A stretch of DNA of 64,000 nt, from NCBI RefSeq assembly GCF_000005505.3, contig NC_016132.3, positions 29,898,914 through 29,962,913 of the forward strand, in the 5' to 3' direction. Source of the DNA: Brachypodium distachyon (taxonomy: Eukaryota > Streptophyta > Magnoliopsida > Poales > Poaceae). Shown one piece after another: positions 34,038 to 46,711 of the stretch (positions within the stretch are counted from its first letter, which is position 1; each line of letters starts with the position of its first letter). The notes under the pieces were generated by a model. That model searched no databases, had not been told where the DNA came from, and was given only the letters and a program-made list of their open reading frames with translations. The position numbers and the translations under genes were made by a program.

Positions 34038-35074
34038 CCAATAAAATCGAAAGCTTTCACAGTTCTACATGTACCGCACTATCACTGCTCCCAAAAATTA
34101 TGTACACGACCCCGGGCGGCTGCCCGGGCTGGATGAATTTTTTTAATGCTAATTACTATGGTTATCTAAAGGCTAATTGGTAGCTGTTCATAAGACAAAT
34201 ACTAATCCTTGTATGTCTGCGGTGTTGATGAGATGATCCGAGTGCGTGGAGCTTAAATACAAGCCGACTCACAAAAAAATTTAAGATCTCGTGTTTCAGC
34301 GCGAGAGATCAATTAGCACTTAAAAGTTAAAACTCAACCCAGCCTTAAGCTTACGGGCCTGGTGGACTTAAAGGTGGTACGAGAAAAGCCCAATTAGGCG
34401 TAATTTATTAGGAGTCCATGTGTGATACGAGGCTGTTGTGGTGGTATCCCGTCACGGATTGCTATCTTTTTTTTAGATAAACAAAATCTTTGTTCAATGG
34501 GACTTGATCTAATATATTGCAGTAGGCTTTTTGGCTACTGTATGTTCCTAAAAAAAAATGGGACTTGATCACCGTAGGTAGTCAGATCAATTCTCTTGGA
34601 CTCAAAGCTAGCTAGTTGCGTAGCCCACGCTGGTTTGAGTTAACCACGTACTGTAGTTAGAGGTGCAACACGGTGACTCTCACGTACCCTTTGATCCTCC
34701 TTAGTTCAAACAAATGAACTAGTTTTTCAAAAAGTTATGTCATTTTAAAATTTTAGTTCATTTGTTTGAAGCAAGGAGGGTCAAATTGTACCCCGAGGTC
34801 ACAAAATTGCAGTTCTAACTGTACTCCATACATACGAGAGCGAAAGAGAAGGCACCCTCGGAACAGCTTTTGCTCTTGTCGTCATGGGAGCGCCGAAGAG
34901 ATCAGCAGGATCAGGGCGTGTGGCTCTGCGTGGCACAGCGAGACTTTGCGGGCGCGCCGCTCTGAGATCAGGTACATTGATATAATATAATTTCTGAGCA
35001 GTTGTTACAGATTTGTTGTCGAATTTCTACATGAGATCGCCGTACTGGGACGTATCATGCATGTACGTAATGCG
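34038..35074. other. Intergenic DNA with a hairpin MITE
   Basis: No gene was seen. Apart from the MITE at about 34653-34820 there are poly(T/A) runs at 34465-34475 and 34550-34558 and a CG-rich palindrome GGGCGGCTGCCCGGGC near 34113. The short frame at 34766-34990 has no recognisable domain. Confidence 0.4.
34653..34820. mobile_element. MITE-like hairpin (family uncertain)
   Basis: Two arms of about 60-70 bp are imperfect inverted copies. The centre pairs TTCAAACAAATGAACTA (34703) with TAGTTCATTTGTTTGAA (34754). The outer part pairs GTTAGAGGTGCAAC with the complement of TTGCAGTTCTAAC. The loop is about 35 bp. A possible target duplication is ACTGTA. Confidence 0.65.
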
Positions 35075-35533
35075 TGTTGGAAATATGCCTTACAGTTAAT
35101 AATAAATTTGCTATTATCATATTTCCTTGTTCTTGATAAATGTTTATTGTCCATGCTATAATTGTATTGACAGGAAACTAAATAAATGTGTGGATGAATA
35201 AACAAATAACGTGTTCCTAGTACGCCTCTACTAGATTAGCTCATTGATTAAAAGATGGTTAAGATTTCCTAACCATAGACATGTTAACGAGGTCATATCA
35301 TTGATGGACAGACTCAAACCTAAGCATAGCTTTTGATCGTGTTACTTAAGTTTAAATTGCTAATGATTTTATTATGTCAAGTATCATTTTCTTAGACCAT
35401 GAGATCATTCCACTCTCTAGTACCAAAAGAATACTTTGTGGACCCAACCGTCATCTCGTAACTGGGTGATCATAAAGGTGCTTCAGGTATCTCGGAAAGT
35501 GCTTGTTGGGTTGTATGGATCAAGACTGGAACT
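35075..35533 (+). repeat. Angela/BARE-like copia LTR fragment
   Basis: It starts TGTTGGAAATATGCC and follows the order of the Triticeae Angela LTR: GCTATAATTGTATTGACAGG, CTTAGACCATGAGATCA, GTAACTGGGTGATCATAAAG. It is quite diverged and breaks off after CAAGACTGGAACTTGTT, where Sirevirus sequence begins. No coding part remains. Confidence 0.75.
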
Positions 35534-37672
35534 TGTTAGCTATTTTGGTCTTGGATACTTAATTACTAGCAATGATGAAAATATAATGGTATCAAGGTTC
35601 CAAATATACAAAGACACGTGGTGTCAAGCAATTTTTACTAAATAAATATGTCAGTGTCGCACTACATATTCACGAGACTGCTTACCATTGCACTTTGGTA
35701 TGAACTTGGAAGTTGCTGTGCTTATTGAAACCTTTGTCTTAAGCTTCTGATTGATTACCATTTGCCTTAAGCTTCCGATTGTTAATCATTGCACTTTGGA
35801 CATAGGCTTGGCATGGTGTTTTAACTATAGGCTTGACAAGGTTGAATTGACTTGGCATATATAAATTCAATGAAAATAAATATTATGCTTTTATAAAGTG
35901 GTATGTTTAATGTAATGTGCTGCAAGCTATTTTGTATTCAAGTATTGATGTAGTTGACAGGGGAGACTATGTCTTGCAACAAATCGTAACAATACTTGAT
36001 TGTTAGTCATGTGTAGATTACATCATACTTATATACATGTCGAGTACAACTACTTTTTACATGACTTGGATGCACAATTATCATGTTCATGATGTTTCAT
36101 AATGCTCGTTACAACAAAGAAAAATGAAATATGACAAAATAAACAAAAAAATCGCTTTTAGTTTAAAGAAACATTTTTTGAAGCGGGGGAAATATTTTTG
36201 TGTAGTTTTGATGAAATTCTTTGTCAAAGGGGGAGAGATTTCAACTCATATACATACTTTATTGGTGTTTCTCCAACATTTTGATATTTCTCGTTTTCTT
36301 TTCAAACCTTGAAAATCTGAGAGTTAAGTGAATGTGTATGCCAATCAATGTTCAATCTATGGTGTTTATGAGATGTTGCCAATGTTTTCATCAAGGGAGA
36401 GATTGCGAAATCATAGGTGATGTGTAACATTGGCAAGTGTTTTAGGTGAAACATTGATGTGGATACTTTGGATAATATGGATACTTATATGATGACTTGT
36501 ATTTTGTTTGGACTTAGTGCTTTGCTAGTGGTGTGTTGATCCATTAGTTTCTTATGTGAAAACATGACGTGAGTTGTGTGGAACTTACCCTGAGTCAAGT
36601 CGTGGACTTGTGCTCGTACTGGTTATTTGTGTGTTCGCTTTCAGGTGTTGCCGGAGCTAGAGTACCGTGGTCGATGAAGGGATCGAGGGACGAAGTTTGG
36701 GAGAAGCTGAGGTCGAGGGATCAATGTCATGCGGGACGTTCGTGCGAAGGAATAATGAAAGTGAAGACTACGATGATCCGGGAGGGCACCGGTTTGTCGT
36801 ACGTTGTTTATACCGGAGATGTACGGTATGGAGATATTCGACACGTGATGGTCGAGTTTTGAAGACATCACAAGAAGAGTTGATGGCATGGAGTGGCATC
36901 GACGTGAAGACATGTAGGTCCAGCCGTGGCTGGATGAGAGTTGTTTAAAGATTAAACAGTAGCACCATAAAGATGGTGTCCAATGGAAAAGTTGTCCACA
37001 TTAAAGTTGTGAGCGTCGTCGAGGCGAACAACTTTTCTTTTGGAGTCATCTCAATCCGAGGTCGTATGTGGCCCTCACGGGCAGAATAGCGACCGAGACA
37101 GAGGAGTTCGTGTCTGATTCGGACTCGGTTTAGGGTCGCAAATTTTCCCTTATAAATAGAGGGCGTCCTAACTAGGGTTTTACTAAGGACGTGAGGAAAC
37201 TCAGAGATTTGGATCTAGATCAATTCTTGGAGAGTTTTGGATGCATGGTTGCATCTTTTGTAATCGATCGACATCGTTGCAATTAAGAGATTCGTTGGCG
37301 GTGTCATCTTTGTTTTTCTCGGATCATCGTTGCAATTAAAAGATTGCGATTACTTCATCTTTCTTGTTATTCCTCGAAATCGATTATAAATTAATTCTCA
37401 TGACTTTCTGTGAGCTGTTACTGTTTTGATCATATCTTTTTATTGATACGTCCGATTGAGCTGATTCTTGTTGCGTTAGTTATATAATTTCAATACCTTT
37501 ATTTTGCATACTCGTAAGTATTTTTTGGTTCATCCAATCAAAATTTACGGCTGTTTTACTATCATGGACAGAAAGGTGATTTAGGGTTTGAACTTTCGGG
37601 AAAAGTTTTAATTTGCTTCCGCGCAATCATTCAACCCTCGCCCCCCTTCTGATTGCCTATCTCGATCTCACA
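35534..37672 (+). mobile_element. 3' end of a second Sirevirus-like element, plus strand
   Basis: Positions 35534-36403 match, in inverted orientation, the 3' untranslated region of the element at 4584-5215. 36404-37672 is its 3' LTR. Coding sequence upstream is missing. Two purine tracts, AAAGGGGGAGAGA (about 36227) and AAGGGAGAGA (36393), precede the LTR, the multiple-PPT feature described for Sireviruses. Confidence 0.8.
36404..37672 (+). repeat. Full-length Sirevirus-like LTR (1,269 bp)
   Basis: It begins TGCGAAATCATAGG after a purine tract and ends ATCTCACA. It has a TATAAATA box at 37151. A 35-bp near-repeat (ATCGTTGCAATTAA) occurs at 37270 and 37326. It provides the reference for the two damaged LTRs at 3398-4583 and 8622-9909. 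Confidence 0.85.
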
Positions 37673-37684
37673 GAGATAAATAGA

Positions 37685-38403
37685 TGTTGATAAAATATTG
37701 GTTCGAAGTCTCGAATGGGATTCAGTACATCACGAGGAGCTTCGGAATGGTCCGGAGATAAAGATTTATATATGAAAAAGCTGTTTCAGGTTTTCGGAGA
37801 AGTTCGGGATATTTTCTGGTATTGACCGAGAGTATTCTAGAAGGTTCTGGAAGTTCTCGGAAGGTTCTGAAATGTTCCGAGTTATTCATGAGAATTTAGT
37901 TGGGGTTCTGTTAGATTAATTAATTATCCCCATTAGGGGAAAAGGAAGCCTTCGGTGGAGCTCTCCACCACGTGGTGGAACTCCACGTACGTGGGAATGC
38001 CGGGCAGGTCTGGCCAGCCCTAGTTCTTTTTTGGAGGAGGGACAAACCCTGACCACCACCCCCTCTGTAAATAGAGGTGAGGGGCAAGCGGAGAGAACAC
38101 ACCAATCACTCAGCTGGATCTCTCTCCCCTGAGCCCCTCTCCTCCTCCTCTCTCGCACACCGCGAAGCCCTGTCCGCAGAGCTCTCCACCATAGTTACCA
38201 CCACGCCGTCGGTTCGGTACTGAGATTGATCCCATCGAAAGTTTCACTACGCCAACAACGATCCCGTGACCGTAACGATTTGTGCTCTACGAGGGTATGA
38301 TGGTCATAATTCCTCTCATTACTTACATCTAATAGATATGATTTTGGGTTTTTTCCGCACTTCTCGTAGAACTTTTTTTGCTTTTCATGCGACGAACCCA
38401 TCA
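37685..38403 (+). repeat. LTR of another retrotransposon family (solo or fragment)
   Basis: It begins TGTTGATAAAATATTGG. It contains the 'ttctggaagttctcggaaggttctg' series of short repeats common in grass gypsy LTRs and a TAAATAG motif near 38069, and ends at ...ACGAACCCATCA. No internal region or target duplication was found. Confidence 0.6.
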
Positions 38404-38408
38404 CTGCG

Positions 38409-38534
38409 TGCCGGCCGGCAGCGTAGCAGCAGCTCGTAGTCGACAATGAGCACGACGACGTGTACACGTACGGCCATGCTCATGCAACCTGTACAGAGAA
38501 CAGATGGCAAAACGAAAGGAGATTGATTAATTAG
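38409..38534 (+). pseudogene. Short coding remnant related to the one at 46.8 kb
   Basis: Plus-strand translation gives SSLVVDNEHDDVYTYG and then RWQNERRLIN. The locus at 46,780-46,870 encodes, on the minus strand, SSLVVDDEREDMHMRSASYT followed by RWQIQRRLIN. They are copies of the same unknown protein's C-terminal part. No family is recognised. Confidence 0.55.
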
Positions 38535-38695
38535 ATCATGTTCAGCATGCACTGGGCTGGAACAGAGGTCAAGCATATACGCATGAGCAGCACTAGAACA
38601 TGTGCACCCTTCTTAACTCATTGGTCTACTTGTTGGAACAGAGCTTGCAGTTGCTTGCGCGTATGGCGTCACACAGTTGGTGTTCTATTTTGTTT

Positions 38696-39644
38696 ATTTA
38701 GGAAGCTCAGCGATGTCAAGCTCATGGATCCCAGAGGCGGATTTAACCAGTGTAGTATTGCACTGCCTCGTGGGGAATATCAGGACGGTCGTGTCGACTA
38801 TCATCAAGTAGTAATAATCGATACCGTGAGTAAGCTTAGCGGAATAGAGGCAACCGCTCTGACCGTCGACCCGCGAGCATAATTCTTCCGGTCGCAGACC
38901 GAGAAACTTCTAAGGAATCCAGAGGTCGACAACCAGATGCTAGTGACATGAATAAATCCCAGGTAACGTGCCGACATATCAAATAATAAATTTCATAACC
39001 CAACGTAGCATTATGGGCACGTTTAAGTCATTAGCTGCATGCCAGCCGTATGTTTGTATGTGGCATGCTAAAAATTGTAGTTAATCGGATTTGTAGCCCC
39101 TGAAGCTGAAATAATTGATAAGCAAGAGTAGAACATGACCAGCAAACAGGCTCAGTTCAGTGTCTATGATATAGCTTCCACCAAAGATATATTTTTTGAA
39201 GAATCTCACATAGTCATTATTCATCACGTGAAGTTATTTACTCCAAAGTGGGATTTTTTTTATTTTTGAATCAACTCATTACTCAGGTACGTTTCACGTG
39301 TGCATTAATTTCCTTGCAGGGTAATGTTGGAGATATAACTTTGCCCCCTGTCAGCATGGAGACTCCAAGAGATGAGGATCCAGTGCTGATGAATCACTTA
39401 TTTTGGCGTCATGACTTTGAGCCACAATGTGACGTTCATGTCAGGGCTATCAATCCAACCTTCGACGAGTCAAAACGTCACATGGAGACCGTAGAGAAAG
39501 CCATCTCATCGACACTAACACATACGGGCTTGGGGAGAAGCCCCGGGGTGCATATAACAGTTTACCCTCCCACAGAATCGATTTGGTTAGTTGCTACTCC
39601 CATTATGACACTGATACAGTCTGCCCGACGGCGTACCCTCCTCC
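38696..39644 (+). repeat. Left arm of a ~1-kb inverted duplication (gene fragment)
   Basis: It pairs with 39697-40787. It carries two exon-like parts, about 38697-38962 and 39320-39520, separated by a 357-bp intron with CAG-GTAACG and TTGCAG-G borders. The second exon reads GNVGDITLPPVSMETPRDED. The source gene is not recognised. The first exon has several stops. Confidence 0.8.
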
Positions 39645-39696
39645 AACAACTTTGGACCCTCTAGAAGGTGAACTCGATATTAGCAAGGATTTTGTA

Positions 39697-40787
39697 GGAG
39701 GGTACGCCGTCGGACAAACCGTGTCAGTGTCATAATTGGAGTAGCAACTAAGCTAGTTGATTCGGTAGGAAGGTCAACTATTATATGCACCCCGGTGCTT
39801 CTCTCCAAGTCCATATGTGTTAGTGCCGATGAGATGGCTTTCTCTGCACAATCTCCATGTGATATATTTTTGACTCATTGTAGGTTGGATTGATAGCCCC
39901 GACCTAGAGGTCACATTGCGGCTCAAACTCACGACGCCAAATAAACGATTCATCATCACTAGATTCCTCATTTCTTAGAGTCTTCAGGCTGACAGGGGGC
40001 AAAGTTTTATCTCCAACATTACCCTGCAAAGAAATACACACGTGAAACATACGTGAGTAATGAGTTGATTCAAAAAAAAATTCCCACGTTAGAGTGAACA
40101 ACTTCACGTGATGATGTATAATGAGGATTTGCTATACATTCTCCAAAAAAAAAAAAACTCTGGTGCAAGCTATCATAGACACTGGACTAAAGCCTATTCG
40201 CTAGTCATGTTCTACTCTTGCAAATCAATTATTTCAGGTCCAGGGGCTACAACTGTGATTACTACAAGTTTGAGCAAAGAAGCTAAGGCATAATGCTACA
40301 TGGGTGCATCAGATTTGCCCTAATACCACATACAAACATGTTGCTGGACTACCAATATAGCTAATGACTTAAACGTGCTGATAATGCTACCTTGGGTTAT
40401 GATATTAATTACTTGACATGTCAGCATGTTACCTGGGATTTATTCATGCCACTAGCATCTGGCTGTCCACCTCCTGATTCCTCAGAAGTTTCTCGGTCAG
40501 TGCGACCGGAAGAATTATGCTCGCGGGCTCGACGGCCAAAGCGATTGGCTTTATTCCGATAAGCTTGCCCACGGAATCAATTATTACGGCCACGTCCGCA
40601 TTGCTCACGTGCAGTTGGCTAGTTCTGATCATTCTTTCCATGGTCAGGCAAGAAATCATAGCCTTGCTGATGATAGTCACCGCGATTGCCCTGATATCTC
40701 CACGAGGCGGGACAACATCCGTAAACTGGTTAAACCTGCCTCTGTAATGAGATCCATGAGAGGAGCCCGACATGACTGAGCTTCCTA
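39697..40787 (-). repeat. Right arm of the ~1-kb inverted duplication (gene fragment)
   Basis: On the minus strand it repeats the same two exons (first ending 40433, second starting 40023) and intron (40432-40024). It encodes GSSHGSHYRGRFNQFTDVVP and then GNVGDKTLPPVSLKTLRNEE. The arms are separated by a 52-bp spacer (39645-39696). Divergence between arms is moderate, so it is not recent. Stops and frame changes show neither arm encodes a protein. Confidence 0.8.
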
Positions 40788-40979
40788 AAAAAATAGCACA
40801 TTATGAAAAGTTTATAAGACCAAGTAAAAAAAAGAAGCTGCAAGCTCTTATCTCAACGAGTAAAGCATGGTGCATGTTCTAGTGGCCTAGCAGCATACAT
40901 GCGTACATGCTCATGTTCTTTGTTCTAGCTCAATATGCATTCCAATTAATCTCCCTTGTATTCCAATTAATCTCCCTTG

Positions 40980-43516
40980 TGATCAAAACACAGCTTATTT
41001 TCATAGAATTGCTAATGGTAGGAAAAAGAAAAATACCATTTATAATCTAAAGAATGGCGATGTGAACATTGAGAGCACTGAAAATCTCCTTGCTCATGCC
41101 ACTGCTTATTATAAAGAGTTGTTTGGACCTGTCCTTGGAAACCTTTTCCAGGTACCTCCTAATCTTTGGGCTTCTCATGAGATCCTTAATGCTCAAGATA
41201 ATGAAGATCTTACTAGACCCTTCCAGATTGAGGAGATAAAACTGGCTTTATTCTCAATGAAACCTAATAAGGCCCTGGTCCTGACAATATTCCTATAGAG
41301 TTTTTCCAGGCTATCAGGGATATTATAAAAGCTGATATTATGAAGATGTTACAGGAATTCCATGCTATTAAATTAGAGGTTGAGAGACTCAATTATGGTG
41401 TCATCACCTTGTTGCCTAAACTTGCTGGTGCTGACAAGGTTCAATAATTCAGGCCTATTTGTCTGCTGAAATGTATATACAAGTGGATCACTAAAACTAT
41501 GACTTTGAGGTTGGAACCTTATTCTAACAAACTTATTAGTATTCAGCAAAATGCTTTCATTAAAAAGAGGAATATTATGGATGGGATGCTTACTCTACAT
41601 GAGGTCATGCATCATACTCATGTTAGGTAGGAAGTTTGTGTTATCCTAAAACTTGATTTCAAAAAGGCCTACGATAAAGTGAATTGGGCTTTCCTTCTAT
41701 CTTGTATGCAATTAAAAGGGTTTAATGAACAGTGGTGTGGATGGACTGAGAAATTTCTCAAGAATGGCACTATTAGTGTCAAGGTGAATGATACTATTGG
41801 ACCTTATTTTCAGAGTGCTAAAGGGGTAAGACAGGGTGATCCACTCTGCACTATGTTGTTCAATCTGGCTACTGAAGTTCTTACTAAAATGGTGTTGACC
41901 TTGAAAGGTCAATCGAATAACCTATTTATTGGTTTGGCCTCTGATCTTATTGAAAATGGACTGGCAATCTTACAATATGCAGATGAAACTGTGATTTGTC
42001 CGCAACATGATGAGGAGAAAGTTGTTAATATGAAACTCTTTGTTGTGTATGTATGCTTGAATTTCTAAAAATTAACTTCATGAAAAGTGAGATTTATCTG
42101 ATTGGGGGGGCGGGGGGGTAATACTAGTTCAGATATGCTACTTTGTTTGGTTGTCAGATTGGCACTCTACCTCTCAAGTACTTAGGAGTCCCAGTGAGTT
42201 TTTCTTCCCTTAACAACAAGGATTGGGATTTCCTTGATATTAAATTCATGAAGAGGCTAGAGGCCTAGAAAGGATGTCGCCTTTCTATGGGTGGTAAAAC
42301 AGTGTTGCTAAATGTTTGTCTCTCTAGCCTACCTTATCATATGTCTATGTTTTTGCTAAAAAACTTTTATTGAAAAATTGGATAAGCACAAAAGGAAGTT
42401 CCTATGGCAAGGGAATGGGAAAAAAAGTATCATCTGGTAAAGTGGGATAGGGTGTGTAGGTCTAAATCCTAAAGGTGGCTTGGGGGTTAAAGATATGAGA
42501 AAGCAAAATATAAGCCTTTTATGTAAGTGGTGGTGGAAACTAGATATTGGGCAAGGGCTCTGGCACGCTGTCGTGAGGAGGAAATATCTCACCAATGCCA
42601 TTTTTCCTACAGTGAAGATGAGGCAGCAAGACTCTCCATGCTAGAAAGCCCTGACGAAAGTTAGAGAATTTTATTTGGCTGGGAGGAAAATTAATCTAGG
42701 AAATGGGGACTCCATGAGGTTGTGGGATGGTAATAATGGGCTGCTGTCTATTCAGTTTCCTGATTTATATGACATGTTTATCCCCGGATGTAACTATCAA
42801 AGACTTCCTGGATGCTGGTTCTGTTTTGAGGTTTAGGAGGCAACTAAATCCTAATATTTTAGTGCAATGGGGGTTGCTGAGGGCCAAGGTTGAATCTTTT
42901 TTATTGTCTAATGAGCAAGATACTGTGAGTTGGAATCTTGGTAAATCTCGCAATTTTACTGTCAAATCTCTTTATCAGTGGCCGGAAAGAAATCTACATG
43001 GTGATCACCACAAATGGATTTGAAAGGCTAAAATTCTCCTCATGATTCAATTCTTCCTATGGCTTTTGTTTCAGGATGCTGTACTTACTAGAGAGTGCAT
43101 AGCATGAAAAATTGGCAAGGTTCAACAATTTGTTTTTTCTGTGGCCAGATTGAATCTGCTAGACATCTTTTCTTTCTTTGCTCTGTCTCCAAAGTGGCTT
43201 GGGAAGTGGTGGGAACTTTGCTTGGTACTTTTGTTGTTCCAAATTCTCTTTGGCATTTTTTTGCTTGGATGCATGCTTATCTACCTTGAGGAGATAGATT
43301 TTTTGTGGTGGGCCTTGCTGTTATCACCTCGGCAATTTGGAAATGTTGAAATCGTGTTATATTTCAGAACTACAACTCAGGTCTCCTTTTGAGATTATCT
43401 TCACTGCATGTGCATACCTTTTATCTTGGGCAGGTCATCACAAGGGGCACGACTTTGAGGCACTGAAAGAGGGCGCCAGGAAGCTGATCGCCAATGTGCA
43501 GGAGCTCATGCGGAGT
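40980..43516 (+). mobile_element. LINE with degenerate reverse transcriptase, plus strand
   Basis: It is 5'-truncated at about 40980 (DQNTAYFHRIANGRKRKNTIY, where LINE polymerase regions begin). Reverse transcriptase motifs follow in several frames: FRPICLLKCIYKWITK, VILKLDFKKAYDKVNW, GVRQGDPLCTMLFNLATEVL and YADETVI (normally YADD). Then come the post-RT region (42727-43023) and a zf-RVT finger (CFFCGQIESARHLFFLC, about 43130). Multiple stops and frameshifts make it a pseudogene. It stops where the TGTAAGACCCC sequence starts at 43517. Confidence 0.85.
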
Positions 43517-46240
43517 GTAAGACCCCTGATCAGAAATAGACCATCGATTCACCGTACTCAAGCATGTCCCAAAGGATCAACAGCATACATGAGTAAATGA
43601 TACAAGCGGTTAATCAAATACACGTGGCATTATAAATAAAAGTGACTTATTACATCATCCTGAACATATGGTAAAAAACACAAATGACATAATAGAGTTC
43701 ACAGATCGGAAATAAAAATAAATAGCATGGTGTGGCGCCAACTCCACAAGCAAAAGTCGACGTAAGTCCAAAACACCGTCACTAGTACTCCTTGTCGTAC
43801 TCACTGTCGAAACCTGCTGCTCCTGATCATCACAACATAAAAGAAATGGCCACCTGAGTACTTCTCATGGTACTCAGCTCCACCCTACCCTAACCTTAAT
43901 TTTATGCAAGACTCTATATGAGGCTGTATGATAGAGGCTTGTTTATCATTGCAAAAATAGCAACTATGTCTATACAATTTTATAACAATTCTCCAAAACA
44001 TTTTAGAAACATTTAACACACAATTTATATAGTATCCGTCCAATGCCGCTCAACAACGACACCGGATAAGCAGCGGGATCCTCATGACCTGGCGGCACAA
44101 TCGACCATTGTCGACCCAACACACTCACTCACCAACACTGAGAATACAGAGATGACAGGTAGCTGACCCAAAGTGCCACTTCACTCGTCCATGACCGCAG
44201 ACACCGCTATCCGAATAGTTTTACACTATGCAGAGGTTGTACATTGGACCCACATGAAAACGACGTGTTACCCCATTGCTGTCCTCCCGTCGGAGTAGCA
44301 AATGGTGTCGATTACGTGACCTTTCAATCAACGATCCTTAGTATTGTCTCAGCCCGCTAAGGTTTCCCTATAGGAGGTGAGTACGTCCACCAGGGATCGC
44401 ATCCGTCAAGTCTTCGCAAGACCCAAACAACCACTTGGCCGAGACGCCACCAATTCACGCTAACCTAGTTGGTACGCCGTACCCATATAGGCATGTGGTT
44501 GCACTGGTATGGTGAAGTTAGCGGTAATCAGGCATTTTCCCTTATAGGGTACAACGGCAAACCACAAACTCGAGGGACTCCAACCCACTCCACCAATCAT
44601 CCGATGCCGCCATACCCTTGGTAAGTTAACCAGAATAGTTTTAAAACCCGCCGGCACTTGTCGCACAAGTCCGACCACACACTCAGCATCCAACATGCTC
44701 ACAATAATTCAGTTTTAAATGAACAACTCACTCTTGATAGTCTTGCACCATCAAAACATACTTGCAAGGAACATGAATTAAATTATTAAGCATGGCTAAG
44801 TATCAACAATTCAGGTTAAGGTTCTGCTACTAACAGTAAGTAACATGTCATGGCATCATAATTGATGATAGTCATAAATATTTTGACTCAGAATGCAATT
44901 TTGAGTAAATGATTCAGTTTGGGAAAATATAGGATCAGAACAATGTGGTGGCACCTTCAACTTGGATGTGTTCTCCTACGCCTGCTGAACTGTAGCCAAA
45001 CTCGCCCTCTCCTCCTATACGTCATACATGTATACGCGAATAAAATATATAGCAGAAACTCCAAACAGAACGAATAAAGAGCAACACACAAATCAGCAAT
45101 TCACAAACATGTATACAACAGTACAGTTCAGCATAGGCTAGAAATACTACAGTTAATCCACAACAGAATACTGATCCTCAAAAAAAATTATACGGCAAAC
45201 CCATGCAAGGATGACCATTTTATCAATCTGTGCAAAATTAATTAATATACATACAGCAAGAACATGGATATGGATGAATTGATCAGTAGCATGTTCAGAA
45301 TACTCCTAAAAATATCTAAGATGTCAGGCAATGTAATTTAATGCAGTGAAATTCATGCATATGAATTTTCAGGTCAAACAGATTAACTAAAATGCAAAGT
45401 TTGTCTTTTAGAAAATAAAATACTTGCCCAAAAATGGGAATTCGAAAAGGAATGTTTCACTAGCATGAATGTAAGTAAATCTGGGTACTAACATGAATGA
45501 TAGAACATGTTAGATATTTAATATGCAGCAAGTTTCATACAAAAAGTAAATCTAACGAAGAAGATGAAATCAGCCTATTTATCTCTATATGCAAGAATTG
45601 ATGTTTTGAGATTTTGAGTTCCAAATCCCTACGAGACTGGTCTATAACCTCTAATCAGTGCCAATGACATTTAGAGATGAAAATAGAACATGGAAACAAT
45701 AACGGATCGGTGGGGGAAAATACAGAAATTGGAAATATAGGTTTTGGTGTGATTGGATCCGAGTTGCACAATAGTTGATTTGCTGGGTAGAGGATCATTC
45801 AAAAGAGATGTTGATTGAACCAGATGCTCACCAATTCGATGAACAGAAGTAGATCAAAGAGAAGAGAACTGGATGGCTGGTGTACGATTAGATGAAAACT
45901 GCAGCCCTTCCTTCTTGCCGTGGCCTGGCCTTCCCTTCCCCTGGTGTGCGCTCATGACCGGATGCTCTCCCTGTGATCTAACTTCTTCGGTGCTTTGCTG
46001 TGGAGTACTCCTTCGGTGGAGAATGGAGAACGGAAGAGGGATGGTGTTGTGTTTGAAATGGTGAGAGTGGGTGGTGGTTGCTTGGTCGTGAGGGGCAGTT
46101 CCACAAGGGAATATAAATGGGAATTAAGAGGATTGTTTTATGGGATTAATGGCTGGGATAAATATGGAGTTAAGGGACACAACTTTTGGACATTTTAGAT
46201 GATGCGCAAGGGTCATTTGGGCTGTCTCTTGCCTTGACCG
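43517..46240. repeat. Long non-coding, LTR-like DNA
   Basis: The left edge TGTAAGACCCCTGAT looks like the start of a grass gypsy LTR, inserted at or next to the LINE end. About 2.7 kb follows without a credible ORF; a short frame at 45873-46064 has no domain. A TATAAAT motif lies near 46112. The right edge is not determined, so it may be one large LTR or several fragments. Confidence 0.45.
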
Positions 46241-46711
46241 AAATACATAAGCAAACATCACCAAGCAAAAATGAATTATATATAGTACTAATTTGTTTTT
46301 GGCAAAAAAAATTAACTAAATTCTCCTAAGTAACAAAACACTCTCACAGGCATGATGAAAGTGGTATGTTACACAGTTTCTGCAGGGAAATGTTCCATCA
46401 ACTGATGATGGTATGGGTGCTCCAACTCTCTCTCTGGCGTCTTGAAGGATGTTTCTGTCTCTCGCGCTAGTTCTGAAGATGCTACTGTTTCTTGCGCTAG
46501 TCACTATGTTTTGCTAAGGGGTTCTTTGTATCGCTAGTTTATGTTCTATCTGAACTTTGTAATGTTGGTTTGCTACCTTAAGGGGTTTGTAGGGCAGGGT
46601 CAGGTATTTGTCCCATAGTCAGTATCTCGACTGCGAGTACTGGTCAGCGGGTTTCCTACCCACGTATTACTTTTCCACCCTGTTCTTCTATTCTCCCTCT
46701 TGTTTCCAGCG
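46241..46711. other. Non-coding spacer
   Basis: AT-rich at its start, then CT-rich (46420-46440). The phrases CTCGCGCTAGT / CTTGCGCTAGT repeat about 40 bp apart (46463 and 46491). No gene was seen. Confidence 0.35.
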
